Numbered from the stretch's first letter, positions 8,506 to 17,974 are shown. The stretch is DNA of 64,000 nucleotides from Pedobacter sp. PACM 27299 (GCF_001412655.1 NZ_CP012996.1:4216001-4280000); one strand, 5' to 3'. Made by a program: numbers and translations. Notes: generated from the sequence alone by a model not told the origin.

Positions 8506-8781
8506 CTATTCTGTTTCTTCTTCCTCTTCTAAATAGATTTCATGAACCAGGAATTTAACTTTTTCCATAGTTTCTAGTAAATCTTCTATGTCTTCAGAAA
8601 GGATATGATGGATAAGGTCGCCGGTTTCTGGAATTTCCGAATTTGGAATTAATTCAAAAGCTTCGATACTGCCGCTCAAATTAAGGTTTACAATTTTCAC
8701 ATAATTAACCCCGTTATCGATCCAATCTTTCAGAATATTGGCGTCGAACTCTACATATCCTTCTATGTTTACCTTTTTCAT
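8506..8781 (-). CDS. Small acidic protein of unknown function
   Basis: A 91-residue protein I do not recognise. It has no signal peptide or membrane segment, alternates beta-like segments in the first half (VNIEGYVEF, VNYVKIVNLNL) with a helix (EDIEDLLETMEKVKFLV), and ends in an acidic tail EEEEETE. A terminator follows it, so it is transcribed alone upstream of the nrd operon. It could be a small binding or folding-partner protein; nothing in the sequence decides this. Confidence 0.6.
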   Translation of the reverse strand: MKKVNIEGYVEFDANILKDWIDNGVNYVKIVNLNLSGSIEAFELIPNSEIPETGDLIHHILSEDIEDLLETMEKVKFLVHEIYLEEEEETE

Positions 8782-8885
8782 AATGGTAAAGCTAAGGATA
8801 ATTCGGGATTATCCTTTTAAAGGAAGTTTCATCACTCCTATTCCGGGCTTAATATTGACGAAAAGCAACATTCATTATTATGAAC

Positions 8886-9073
8886 ACCTGATTTAGATTT
8901 AGATTTAGAAAAAAAACCAGGAAGTGGTCGGGAAGTGGTCGGGAAGAGAAGGGCCTTATAATAGGGACTCCGTAGGGTTCCGATAGGGTCCACGTAGAAT
9001 TGCCATAGTCTCTGCTATCCAGACCCTATCCGAACTCCTTCCTCCGGCTAAAAAAAATCAGGTCTCTTCCCGA
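8886..9073. repeat. Intergenic element with nested inverted and tandem repeats
   Basis: The 450-base gap at 8782-9230 has no gene but holds dense repeats. Seen directly: ACCTGATTT (8886-8894) pairs with AAATCAGGT (9055-9063); TCGGGAAGAGA (8939-8949) pairs with TCTCTTCCCGA (9063-9073); GATAGGGTC (8982-8990) pairs with GACCCTATC (9022-9030), with near-matching flanks. A GGAAGTGGTCG unit is repeated in tandem at 8930-8950, and TAGGG occurs three times within about 30 bases at 8962-8987. It is consistent with a structured RNA, a MITE-like remnant or a protein-binding array. Confidence 0.6.
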
Positions 9074-9141
9074 GCACATCCTAGCCCCAACCGGAAGGAA
9101 ATTATCAATATAAATACATCCAGCAGCCAAGATACGGACCT

Positions 9142-9167
9142 AAAAAAAGCCGACCATTCGGTCAGCT
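9142..9167 (-). terminator. Probable terminator of the ChaA-type gene
   Basis: A short hairpin, GCCGACC / GGTCAGC with one mismatch, is followed on the minus strand by seven Ts (9142-9148). It lies about 65 bases beyond the antiporter stop codon. The stem is short, so support is moderate. Confidence 0.5.
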
Positions 9168-9230
9168 TCAGAACAAAGTAATTTTAAACCATTGCGGAAA
9201 TTAAATCCGCTTTGCTGGTATTTAGTTAAA

Positions 9231-10313
9231 CTAAGGTGCAACGATGGTAAATAGGTATACTGCAAAAATTACCAGCAATACAATTCCCTGCAGAATATTT
9301 GTTCGGCCGGTAGCTAATGACATCATAATCGTAAACAAAGACAGGAGTAATAATACGGTTGATTTCATATCGACTCCCAGAGTGATGGTCATTCCGGTGA
9401 CCATTGAAACGATCGCAACTGCAGGAATAGTTAAACCAATACTGGCTAATGCAGAACCCATTGCCAGGTTCAGACTGGTTTGTAAACGGTTCTTTTTTGC
9501 GGCACGATAGGCGGCAAGACCTTCTGGCAAAAGCACCACTGCGGCAATAATTACGCCCACCAGAGATTTAGGTGCTCCTGCATTGACTACTGCCAGCTCA
9601 ATATCTGGAGCAAGCGCTTTAGCCAGGAGTACCACGATACCTAAGCAGACTAATAATAACAGCGCACTCCATAGGGCTACACTTTTAGTTGGCGGCTCCG
9701 CATGTACATCTTCATCTCCATCGGCTTCCGGAGGAAGGAAAAAGTCGCGGTGTCTAACCGTCTGCACCAAGACAAAAGTGCCATATAAAACCAGGGAAAC
9801 GATCGCTACAAAACCTAGCTGTGCCGAGGTATACACCGGACCAACGGTACTAGTTGTATAATTAGGAAGGATCAGGGTAAGGACTAAAATCGCGGTAAGG
9901 GCGATTAACGCGGCACTTACGCCTTGTGCACTAAAAACCTGCTCTTTAAATCGGGCACCGCCCACCACTAAACAGAGTCCAATCATTCCGGTTAAAATAA
10001 TCATTACTGCAGCTAGCACCGTATCACGGGCTAAGGCAGTAGTTTCGGGACCTCCCGTTAACATGAGGGATACAATCAGGGCAACTTCTATGACCGTAAT
10101 GGCCAGCGCCAATAATAATGTTCCATAAGGTTCACCAACTCTGTGGGCAACTACTTCGGCATGATGTACCGCAGCAAGCACACTACCGATTAATACTGCA
10201 GCAAGTACAAAAGAATATAGGTTTCCCAATTCTAATGACATTCCAAAATAAGCAATCCAGGCTAGAATGGGAATAACAATGGTCCATAAAGGAAGAGGTA
10301 ACTTTTTTTTCAT
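9231..10313 (-). CDS. chaA: ChaA-type calcium(sodium)/proton antiporter
   Basis: Inner-membrane cation/proton exchanger of the CaCA superfamily, 360 residues with about ten or eleven hydrophobic segments. The two inverted alpha repeats are recognisable: HHAEVVAHRVGEPYGTLLLA with ITVIEVALIVSLM in the first, and LPEGLAAYRAAKKNRLQTSLN with GSALASIGLTIPA in the second, including the acidic residues that bind the cation. The loop near residue 200 is acidic (EADGDEDVHAE). It should export calcium or sodium in exchange for protons; ion preference cannot be read from sequence. Confidence 0.9.
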   Translation of the reverse strand: MKKKLPLPLWTIVIPILAWIAYFGMSLELGNLYSFVLAAVLIGSVLAAVHHAEVVAHRVGEPYGTLLLALAITVIEVALIVSLMLTGGPETTALARDTVLAAVMIILTGMIGLCLVVGGARFKEQVFSAQGVSAALIALTAILVLTLILPNYTTSTVGPVYTSAQLGFVAIVSLVLYGTFVLVQTVRHRDFFLPPEADGDEDVHAEPPTKSVALWSALLLLVCLGIVVLLAKALAPDIELAVVNAGAPKSLVGVIIAAVVLLPEGLAAYRAAKKNRLQTSLNLAMGSALASIGLTIPAVAIVSMVTGMTITLGVDMKSTVLLLLSLFTIMMSLATGRTNILQGIVLLVIFAVYLFTIVAP

Positions 10314-10490
10314 AGTAAAAGATATTTATTTAGAACCAAAAAAATCAATAATTGTTTAAATTAGCTGCATTTAGTCGTTCTATTTAAATTAGAACCGGGT
10401 ATTTATACCTGTTTTTTCATTAGGGTATTTACACGCTTATAGAAACTGCAAAGTACAGGTACTTTAGAGGTATACAAATATCAACCTCCA

Positions 10491-10934
10491 ATGATAGCCG
10501 AAACAGTACCTTTCGAACCCCTAAATTTACGAATCCTCAGTGAAGGGTTATTCCAACCTGTGCTTCATTTAAATCTGCAGCACCAAGCCAGCGGCAGGAT
10601 TTCCGGGACGGCAATCATCACTATAAAAGAACTGACCGGCCCACTTAACCTCAGCTTTAAAGTGGTTGGAAATTACCAGCAGCAACTTGCAAACGTATCT
10701 ATACAGCTCAAAGGTCATAAGTTGATGGATAGCGCCCAGAATCCCTGCTTATTTTTGAATTTAGAGATGAATTCTGAATATACCACAGGAATTTGCAATT
10801 ATCAGTATCACAGTGAAATCAGCAAAAATGTGAGTAACGCAACCGTATCCAGTATACTATTTGCCACTACCCCATCAAAAAAACCTTTTAGAATGGCTGA
10901 TCTTCCTCAAAATAATCATTACGCTCTATTGTGA
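10491..10934 (+). CDS. Conserved-looking protein of unknown function
   Basis: A 147-residue soluble protein. The first 105 residues look all-beta (GRISGTAIITIKELTGPLNLSF, then alternating strands), and the C-terminal part is less ordered. There is no signal peptide. It is divergent from the antiporter gene and has a strong terminator just downstream, so it is probably monocistronic. I do not recognise a family with confidence. Confidence 0.6.
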   Translation: MIAETVPFEPLNLRILSEGLFQPVLHLNLQHQASGRISGTAIITIKELTGPLNLSFKVVGNYQQQLANVSIQLKGHKLMDSAQNPCLFLNLEMNSEYTTGICNYQYHSEISKNVSNATVSSILFATTPSKKPFRMADLPQNNHYALL

Positions 10935-10966
10935 TCAAATACTGTTCAAATAGTAATTGATTTGAT

Positions 10967-10998
10967 AACTGGCAGTCCCCCACCTGCCAGTTTTTTTT
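10967..10998 (+). terminator. Rho-independent terminator
   Basis: Perfect 9-bp stem AACTGGCAG (10967-10975) with CTGCCAGTT (10984-10992), an 8-base loop and a run of eight Ts. It lies 33 bases after the stop of the gene at 10491-10934. Confidence 0.9.
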
Positions 10999-11143
10999 AA
11001 AAAAACAATTGACCTGCTATATTCTATAGAGAAAAATAGGTCATTAAATTCCCGAAAATGTATATTTTTTGTATAATTTCATTATAAAGCCCCACTAGAA
11101 TTATATATATTTAAGTTTTTGCAGCCCCCTTAATCATTTTTAT

Positions 11144-13123
11144 ATGCTTCCAGATCCAAGCCCAAAATCGAACTATACTCATTATTTAGAAGGTGGAGGA
11201 GAAATGGGGCAGTTGATTCGGGATTATGACTGGTCAAAAACTGCTATAGGCGCTCCGGAACAATGGTCGCAAAGTTTATTAACCACCATTAGTCTGATCA
11301 TCAGCTCCCGTTTTCCGATGTTTTTATGGTGGGGAGACGAGTTGCTGCAGTTTTATAATGATGCTTACCGGAAAAGTCTGGGCAATGATGGGAAACATCC
11401 CGCCGCCCTCGGACAATGTGGTGCAGATTGCTGGCCGGAAATCTGGCCTACCGTTCAGCCGATGATTGATCAGGCGCTTGCTGGTGGTGCTGCCACCTGG
11501 TGTGAAGATATATTGCTTCCAATTTTCAGAAATAACCAGATAGAGAACGTATACTGGACCTTTAGTTTTAGCAAAGTGAAAGATGCACCAGGAAAAACCG
11601 GCGGTGTACTGGTCATCTGCTCAGAAACTACAGAAAAAGTTAATGCCGATCAGAAGATGGAAAAGACACTGGCAGAACTCGCTGATCGTGAATCAAAAAT
11701 CAGGTATATGCTGCAGGATGCCCCCGTTTCCATTGCGATGTTTACAGGTTACAATTTCATTATTGAATCGGCAAATAAACAGGCTCTGAAAGAATGGGGT
11801 AAAGGTGAAGAGGTTATTGGCAAGCCATTGGTACATGTTTCGCCAGAACTAAACGGGCAGCCATTTCTTAAATTATTGAAAGATGTAATGGACACCGGAA
11901 TACCTTATTATGGAAATGAAGTTCGTGGCTTATTGAAGCAGCAGTATAAACTGGAAGAGTTTTATGCCAATTTCGTTTATCAGCCGATGAAGGATGAAAA
12001 TGGTAAAACCAAAAGCATTTTAATGGTGGCCAATGTGATTACTGAGCAGGTAGCTGCAAGAAAAAAAGTGGAACAAGCAGAAGAAATGCTGCGTTTATCT
12101 ATCGAATCTGCAAATGTAGGCACCTGGAGGCTGGATATTGAAAGCAATACTTTTATTGCTTCTCCGCGGATGAAAGAGTTGTTTGGTTATTCTGCCGAAG
12201 AGGAAGTGACATTGGCTGATACACTTAACCAGGTGCATGAAGATTACCGTCAGCAAGTTGCTGATGCGATCATCAAATCTATAGCAAGCGGAAAAGATTT
12301 TAGTGTGGAGCACCCGGTTTTGGGTCGGGACCATCAAAATATCCGATGGGTTAGGGCTTTGGGTCGAATTTATTCTATGGAAGCTGGTCATCCTGCTCAT
12401 TTTTCAGGTATGATGTTAGATATTACGGAACAAAAGCAGGACGAGATCCGAAAAAACGACTTCATTGGAATGGTGAGTCATGAGTTGAAAACCCCGCTGA
12501 CTTCTTTAAATGGATATCTTCAATTGATGATGCTCAAGTTAAAAGAGCCAAATGGTGATTTTATGGCTTCCTGTTTAAAAAAAGCGAATGTACAGGTCAA
12601 AAAAATGAGCAGCATGATCAATGGCTTCCTGAATTTATCGAGGTTGGAATCCGGAAAAATACATTTGAATATGGAACATTTTGACCTTGGTCAATTGATC
12701 AGAGAAACAATTGAAGAGACAAATCCGACCTTGCACCAGCATACCATTTCCTTAAATACTTGTGCTGAAATTACTGTGCATGCGGATCGTGATAAAATCG
12801 GATCTGTGGTTTCCAATTTATTGAGTAATGCGGTGAAATATTCGCCAAAAGGAAAAAAAATAGAGGTGAATTGCCAGGTGACGGATTTAGCCGCTCAAAT
12901 TAGCATTAGGGATGAAGGGATGGGAATTAAACCCCAATCTTTAGAGAAGCTATTTGAACGTTTCTTTCGGGTAGAAACGAAACATACGGAAAACATTTCC
13001 GGCTTTGGCATTGGATTGTACCTCTGTTCGGAGATATTGGAGCACCACAAGGGTAAAATATGGGTGGAGAGTGAGGTTGGTGTGGGCTCTACTTTTCATT
13101 TCAGCCTTCCACGAGGGACCTAA
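11144..13123 (+). CDS. Multi-PAS sensor histidine kinase
   Basis: Cytosolic hybrid-free sensor kinase of 659 residues with no clear transmembrane segment. Residues about 30-160 form an N-terminal PAS/GAF-like sensor (the DYDWSKTAIGAPEQWSQSL start typical of this kinase class). PAS domains follow at about 185-300 and 310-430, then HisKA with His446 in MVSHELKTPLTSLNGYLQ. The HATPase domain carries SNLLSNAVKYSPKG, DEGMGI and GFGIGLYL. No response regulator lies next to it, so its partner is elsewhere. It ends 27 bases before the convergent OmpA-lipoprotein gene. Confidence 0.92.
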   Translation: MLPDPSPKSNYTHYLEGGGEMGQLIRDYDWSKTAIGAPEQWSQSLLTTISLIISSRFPMFLWWGDELLQFYNDAYRKSLGNDGKHPAALGQCGADCWPEIWPTVQPMIDQALAGGAATWCEDILLPIFRNNQIENVYWTFSFSKVKDAPGKTGGVLVICSETTEKVNADQKMEKTLAELADRESKIRYMLQDAPVSIAMFTGYNFIIESANKQALKEWGKGEEVIGKPLVHVSPELNGQPFLKLLKDVMDTGIPYYGNEVRGLLKQQYKLEEFYANFVYQPMKDENGKTKSILMVANVITEQVAARKKVEQAEEMLRLSIESANVGTWRLDIESNTFIASPRMKELFGYSAEEEVTLADTLNQVHEDYRQQVADAIIKSIASGKDFSVEHPVLGRDHQNIRWVRALGRIYSMEAGHPAHFSGMMLDITEQKQDEIRKNDFIGMVSHELKTPLTSLNGYLQLMMLKLKEPNGDFMASCLKKANVQVKKMSSMINGFLNLSRLESGKIHLNMEHFDLGQLIRETIEETNPTLHQHTISLNTCAEITVHADRDKIGSVVSNLLSNAVKYSPKGKKIEVNCQVTDLAAQISIRDEGMGIKPQSLEKLFERFFRVETKHTENISGFGIGLYLCSEILEHHKGKIWVESEVGVGSTFHFSLPRGT

Positions 13124-13149
13124 CTCACGCTCCTACCCTTAAAAAAAAA

Positions 13150-13674
13150 CTATTTTGTTTTAAATTCTACGCGACGGTTTAACGCTCTTCCTTCTTCAGT
13201 AGCATTTGAAGTTACTGGATTTGTTGCGCCATGTCCTTTGATTTTTAATTTACTACCACTGATACCTGCATTCACCAAATAAGATTTTACTGCATTGGCA
13301 CGGTCTACTGATAGAGACATGTTGTGTGCAGCAGATCCTTCAGTAGAGGAGTTACCGTGGATAGTTAGCACCACATCTGGTGATTTTTTCATTTGACTCA
13401 CTACCTGATCCAGAATCTCAAAAGAAGCCGTTTTTAATACATCTGAATTGAATTCAAACTGTACATTACTGAAATTAAAACTTGCTTTTTCTTCAGGAGC
13501 AGGTGCTTCTTTTTCTTCTACTGGCGCAGGAGCCGGTTTTTCTACAGGTGCAGGAGCTGGTTTTTCTACAGGTGCAGTCGGTTTTGCGACTAATTTTTTA
13601 GTCTTACAAGCTTGCATCGAAAGGGTCAACAACCCAATCGCAACGATTAGTGTGCGTGTTCTTAAAATTTTCAT
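13150..13674 (-). CDS. OmpA-family peptidoglycan-binding lipoprotein
   Basis: A 174-residue outer-membrane lipoprotein. The signal peptide ends in lipobox LSMQAC with Cys23. A Pro/Ala/Glu-rich spacer (about 33-62) repeats the unit APVEKPAP. The C-terminal OmpA domain (about 68-174) shows the typical VQFEFNSDVL strand, the DRANAVKSYLVNAGI helix and GHGATNPV, with the final NRRVEF segment. It likely tethers the outer membrane to peptidoglycan. A large open frame on the other strand here is a shadow of the repeat. Confidence 0.93.
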   Translation of the reverse strand: MKILRTRTLIVAIGLLTLSMQACKTKKLVAKPTAPVEKPAPAPVEKPAPAPVEEKEAPAPEEKASFNFSNVQFEFNSDVLKTASFEILDQVVSQMKKSPDVVLTIHGNSSTEGSAAHNMSLSVDRANAVKSYLVNAGISGSKLKIKGHGATNPVTSNATEEGRALNRRVEFKTK

Positions 13675-13856
13675 TTGTGTTTTTATGTTTGTTAAAAATA
13701 AAAATTATTATCCAATGATTAAGGAATAAAACGAATTAGTTACGGTAATAGTGTTAGGCGCAACAATTTCCGGGATCAAATGGTATGGATCAGCGGCTGA
13801 AGCAGGTGGTCAGTCCATCAGAGAAAGTCATGGGGGCTGGCCCACTGAACAAATAA

Positions 13857-14750
13857 CTACTTTTTCCCGCGTAAAATCCCACTGGAAATACCAAAACGAA
13901 GGTAGCTATACTTATCCCTATAATATATATTATAGGGATCTTCGCCATAATACCCTGCAGCCATCATAAGGTAGGCATTGTTCATAAAGGGAAAACTATA
14001 ATGGAAAGAAAGCTCTGAGTTGAGTCTTTTTTTGATGGCAGTAAATTGATATGCTGTCATCGGGTTCAGTGCGTAATTAATTTCTGCATTTAGCCTCCAC
14101 TGTTCTTTTGCGGGTTGATAATTCCTTAAAGAGAAGTTGTAGATCAACCTGCTAAATCCATAGTCGTGCTCCAGAGCCTTTTCGTAGCTAAACCATTTAT
14201 GCCATTCAAAACCGACTTCATGATTTAAGGAATAATATCCCTTTGCTTTTTGCTTATTGACATCTCTTCCGAAATGATAGGCTAAGGTCAGGTAGTTCGT
14301 TGTAAAATTACCATTAATTGTATTGATGCTGCCATCCGGGTTTAGGGCCTCTCCGTCTTGTCCGTTAGAATGATGGGTAAACTTTAAAGTGGCATATTTA
14401 TAATCGGGGATAGACCTGTCCAGCCTCACAAACAAGGTTCCTCCAAGTCTGAAACTGGGTGTCCGCACTCCTGCCGATTTTTCATCTCTGACCCGAACGG
14501 TGAAATCGGGCACTACAGCAAAGGCAATAGGCAGTTTTTCTGTAGCGAGCAGCATATAGGTGGTGGTCACCCTTCCGTTGATCACATATTTACTTGGAGC
14601 TCCTATTTCTCCTTTTGGAGAGATATAAGAAAGTTCCGCATTCTCCTTGTAGAGCTGTATAAAATCGTTATTTATTTCCTGTTGATTTTGAGCCTTAGCA
14701 GATGCGATACTAAAGCCATATACCAGTAAGATGATGCGTAGAATTTTCAT
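13857..14750 (-). CDS. Outer-membrane beta-barrel protein with a PldA-like HxSNG motif
   Basis: A 297-residue secreted protein with a cleavable signal peptide (ending near SAKAQ) and many alternating hydrophobic/aromatic strands, ending in YLRFGISSG. Strands include LKFTHHSNGQDG, which resembles the HxSNG catalytic motif of outer-membrane phospholipase A (PldA, His-Ser-Asn). The following RSWNR block of PldA is not preserved; an Asn-rich stretch, SINTINGNFTTNY, is found there instead. A phospholipase role is therefore only suggested, and a plain porin-like barrel is the alternative. Confidence 0.65.
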   Translation of the reverse strand: MKILRIILLVYGFSIASAKAQNQQEINNDFIQLYKENAELSYISPKGEIGAPSKYVINGRVTTTYMLLATEKLPIAFAVVPDFTVRVRDEKSAGVRTPSFRLGGTLFVRLDRSIPDYKYATLKFTHHSNGQDGEALNPDGSINTINGNFTTNYLTLAYHFGRDVNKQKAKGYYSLNHEVGFEWHKWFSYEKALEHDYGFSRLIYNFSLRNYQPAKEQWRLNAEINYALNPMTAYQFTAIKKRLNSELSFHYSFPFMNNAYLMMAAGYYGEDPYNIYYRDKYSYLRFGISSGILRGKK

Positions 14751-14855
14751 TTGGAGCCTTTAGCATAGATACGCATCGAGCCTTTAAAAAGTTTCATTCT
14801 CCGAAAAAAAACAAATAGGATCAGTACCTGAATATTAATCCGGTTTCAGCCTCGA

Positions 14856-15167
14856 TTAGTCTCGGTTAAAAGCATTGAGTGTGGCGGTTTTCCACCTCAC
14901 ATAGCCTAGTTTATCGCATTGTCTGGCTACTTCAGCGATGGCTGATTCCGGTACATCATTGACGATTTTCCAGCGAACCCCCTGCTTGCTATTGTAACCG
15001 ATATAGATCACAATATCTTCAAATAAGGGCTCCATGAGCTCAAGATCTTTGAGGTGTAAATCCTGAAGTTCCCTGGCTAGCAGCACCAGCTGGTCATTCA
15101 TTACTTTTACTAAAGGGTCTGCCGGTTTAATTTCCGGTTCTGCAATTGGAAGTACGGTTATGGTCAT
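14856..15167 (-). CDS. Small conserved protein of unknown function
   Basis: A 103-residue protein I do not recognise. The ATG at 15167 is preferred over an upstream TTG that adds four residues. It has no signal peptide. Predicted helices (MNDQLVLLARELQDL, SAIAEVARQCDKLG) flank beta segments containing VIYIGYNSKQGVRWKIV. It lies 105 bases beyond the start of the outer-membrane protein gene on the same strand, so co-transcription is possible. Confidence 0.55.
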   Translation of the reverse strand: MTITVLPIAEPEIKPADPLVKVMNDQLVLLARELQDLHLKDLELMEPLFEDIVIYIGYNSKQGVRWKIVNDVPESAIAEVARQCDKLGYVRWKTATLNAFNRD

Positions 15168-15282
15168 ACGCTTGTTCAATCTAGGATCCTCTCTATTATC
15201 TGCCAGTCATAAATTCTGCAGACAAATGAAATACTACAAATATTAGCAAATATAAAAATTATTAAGCATTAAAAGAAGTGCT

Positions 15283-15900
15283 TTACTTATCTCCGCGCAA
15301 AAAGCCCATAGATAATGCGGAGCCTGTGCCTAAAACTGCTCCCGCAGCCACATCTGTAGGATAATGAACTCCAAGATATAAACGGGAAAAACCGACCGAA
15401 CCTGCCCAAAGGTATGCTGGCGCGATTACGTACCATTTCTGATAACTATGTGACAGCGCTGTTGCCGTAGTAAAAGCAGTAGAAGTATGGCCTGATGGAA
15501 AAGAATAATGGGAAGGCTGATAAACGGCATTGATTTTCACGACCCCATTAAAGGGCCTGGGACGTTTTACAAGTTTTTTAATGAGCATAGTTGCCAGTAC
15601 ATTGACAGCAGAACTACTGGCTATGTAGGCTGCATTCTGACGCATCTCTTTGTCATTTGAAATGACTCCTGCTGCCATCAGGCCGACTGGAACCCCCACA
15701 TTGACCACATCATTATATTTAGAAAGGAACATAAAGAAGCCGGTTTTTTCTGGCGTTCTCCGCTCGGAAAGGCTAATCAGGATCCGGTCGTCCAGCTGCT
15801 GCAGCTGATGCTGGCCAAAAACCTGCGATGGAATGGCTAGACCTACAGTCAACTGAAATATTAGAATATATTTGAGAAATGTGCTTTTCCTGCCAATCAT
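15283..15900 (-). CDS. PAP2-superfamily phosphatase
   Basis: Membrane-associated lipid-phosphate phosphatase of 205 residues with an N-terminal signal/anchor. The three PAP2 motifs are present: KKLVKRPRP, PSGHTSTAF and SRLYLGVHYPTD, containing the conserved Arg, His and Asp residues. Likely substrates are undecaprenyl pyrophosphate or phosphatidic/phosphatidylglycerol phosphates at the outer face of the inner membrane. It is divergent from the aminotransferase gene with a 54-base shared promoter region, which hints at a role in envelope or glycan synthesis. Confidence 0.9.
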   Translation of the reverse strand: MIGRKSTFLKYILIFQLTVGLAIPSQVFGQHQLQQLDDRILISLSERRTPEKTGFFMFLSKYNDVVNVGVPVGLMAAGVISNDKEMRQNAAYIASSSAVNVLATMLIKKLVKRPRPFNGVVKINAVYQPSHYSFPSGHTSTAFTTATALSHSYQKWYVIAPAYLWAGSVGFSRLYLGVHYPTDVAAGAVLGTGSALSMGFLRGDK

Positions 15901-15954
15901 GGTGTAAAGCTACAGTTTATTTTTTTAAACTTATCTTCGGAAGAAAATAAGCAA

Positions 15955-17166
15955 ATGATCCCCAGAGGCAAATTAGACCTTAGTTTTTCAGATACTTTTG
16001 CCGGCATTTGCTACTGCCTTGCTGGCTATTTTCGCAAAAACAAAACGGCAGCAGACTTTCCAAAAGAAGAAAACCGTATGGTGACGCTCTCTGTGCGTAC
16101 TGGTTTGGACCTCATCCTGACTGCTTTAAATTTCCCTCCCGGCACGGAAATCCTGGTCAGCGACATTAATATTCCAGATATGTTCCAAATTATCCGGGCA
16201 CACCGGCTGATTCCTATCCCTTTATCTGTTAACAAAGACACGCTCAGCATTGATCTGGAAGCACTTAAAGCAGCAATAAATCCGGCCAGCAAAATGTTAT
16301 TACTGAGCCATCTTTTCGGGGCCGTGATGGATATGGAGGCCATTATACCGATTGCAAAAGCACATCAGATTTTAGTGATGGAAGATGCCGCACAAGCTTT
16401 TATGGGCAACATTGAAAGTCCGCAGTTTTCAGCAGTCTCTCCTTATCCAGCATTTCCAGGGCACTCCGAAACCGATGTACTACTTTATAGTTTTGGCTTG
16501 ATCAAAACAAATACTGCCCTTTCCGGTGCTGTTGTTCGCATAAAAGACCCTTCGCTTTATTTAAAAGTCTACTCACTGAACAAAGGTTTAACGAGGCAAA
16601 AAACAAGTGTATACCTAAAAAAATTGCTGAAGGTTTTATTCATGCAGATATTGACGACTCCTCCCATTTATACTTTATTTTATCATTTAATTACGAAGAG
16701 TGGAAGAGATTTCGATGAAGCGCTCGCTGGTTTTACCCGTGGATTTCCAGGTCAGGATGTCCTAAGCAAAATCAGGTTCAGACCTTGTACGGCCAATCAT
16801 CAGTTGTTGAAAAGAAAATGGATGAATTTCTCTCCAGATGGGATTAGTGAAAGGAAGAAACTAGCTGCCACTATTTTAACCCGGTTGCCTGAGGCAATGA
16901 AAATCGGCTCTTTAAATAAAAACCATAGTTATTGGGTATTGCCCATTTACACTGCGTATCCAGATTCACTGATCAAACACCTCCGCAGCAATGGATTTGA
17001 TGCCACTTCAAAAGCATCCAGCCTGGTCAGATTGGAGCCGCAAACAGCGGTCAACGATTTGTGTTCCACGCTTTGTTTGACACACATCATTTATCTGCCC
17101 ATGGATATTAAGATGAAAAGTTCAAAGCGGGAGCAAATCTCTTCACTCCTGCTAAACTATCCTTAA
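15955..17166 (+). CDS. DegT/DnrJ/EryC1/StrS-family aminotransferase
   Basis: PLP-dependent enzyme of 403 residues. The region MEDAAQAFMG matches the Asp that pairs with the PLP ring nitrogen, and LLYSFGLIKTNTALSGAVV contains the lysine expected to bind PLP. Family members transfer an amino group to keto sugars for surface glycans. It differs from typical sugar aminotransferases in the middle, so its substrate is uncertain. It overlaps the end of the convergent DUF2490 gene by 4 bases. Confidence 0.85.
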   Translation: MIPRGKLDLSFSDTFAGICYCLAGYFRKNKTAADFPKEENRMVTLSVRTGLDLILTALNFPPGTEILVSDINIPDMFQIIRAHRLIPIPLSVNKDTLSIDLEALKAAINPASKMLLLSHLFGAVMDMEAIIPIAKAHQILVMEDAAQAFMGNIESPQFSAVSPYPAFPGHSETDVLLYSFGLIKTNTALSGAVVRIKDPSLYLKVYSLNKGLTRQKTSVYLKKLLKVLFMQILTTPPIYTLFYHLITKSGRDFDEALAGFTRGFPGQDVLSKIRFRPCTANHQLLKRKWMNFSPDGISERKKLAATILTRLPEAMKIGSLNKNHSYWVLPIYTAYPDSLIKHLRSNGFDATSKASSLVRLEPQTAVNDLCSTLCLTHIIYLPMDIKMKSSKREQISSLLLNYP

Positions 17167-17870
17167 AATCTGGTGTATAAAGCGAGCTGGATGGCATGAT
17201 TAATTGTTTGCCCTTTACGCATTTTCTGCGCCTGGTTCAGGTAGCCCGCTTCCAGGTCAAATTGCTTGCTAAAGCGGAATCCTCCTGCAAGGTAAGCCCT
17301 GTTTTGATCAAAAAAATGACCATTTACATTGTCATTGTGCTGCACATTGAACATCAGTTCATTTTGTAATGCCGCAAATGCACCTCTTTCAAACTTCTGC
17401 TGACCTTTTCCCAGAGGAAGTATCACGCGGGCAAAGTACCTGATGCGCTGTGCAAATACATCTGTTCCATTCTGCTGTTCTATAAATCGTTGTTCTAACC
17501 TAAATCTATGGCTAAAGTTCAAGGTATTCAGCTTATGTCTGTAGATATATTGCTGCCAGATCCGATGTTCTGTGAGCTGAATATCAGCATTACTTTCCTG
17601 TGGGATGTACGTCTGATTTAACAAATAACCCAGAGTCAGGTCACTTTTATCATTTAGAAAATAAGTCAGACCTGGTCGGAACATAAAGTTTCTCAAATGA
17701 CTAAACTGATCACCGGTTCTCAATTGAACATCCAGGTGGGTCCCCCATTTTTTTGATAATTTATTGTTGTTCATTAAGAACAGCCAACCAGTGCTTTGCA
17801 CTGAAGTCTGGGCAATGGCCATGCTGCTGTACAAGCATAGGAAGGCCAGCAAAAAATAGTAAACACGCAT
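17163..17870 (-). CDS. DUF2490 outer-membrane protein
   Basis: A 235-residue exported protein. The signal peptide ends near SMAIAQ, and the sequence beyond it is all beta, with the DUF2490 features LFLMNNNKLSKKWGTHLDVQ, FRPGLTYFLN, LTLGYLLNQTY and a final LALYTRF that suits a barrel end. Members are predicted outer-membrane barrels of unknown function common in Bacteroidota. Confidence 0.82.
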   Translation of the reverse strand: MRVYYFLLAFLCLYSSMAIAQTSVQSTGWLFLMNNNKLSKKWGTHLDVQLRTGDQFSHLRNFMFRPGLTYFLNDKSDLTLGYLLNQTYIPQESNADIQLTEHRIWQQYIYRHKLNTLNFSHRFRLEQRFIEQQNGTDVFAQRIRYFARVILPLGKGQQKFERGAFAALQNELMFNVQHNDNVNGHFFDQNRAYLAGGFRFSKQFDLEAGYLNQAQKMRKGQTINHAIQLALYTRF

Positions 17871-17974
17871 TGTTAATAAGGTTTCAAATTGTTTTGCCCA
17901 AAATAAAACAATTATTTAAACAAATGGGATAAAAATTGGGATGCGAGTTATATTGCCTATGTTCGTAAAAAAAC

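Noticed and set aside
13448..13729. Open frame of 93 codons opposite the OmpA lipoprotein
   Set aside because: It is the antisense of the Pro/Ala/Glu repeat; its Gly/Ala/Thr repeat composition is a shadow effect.
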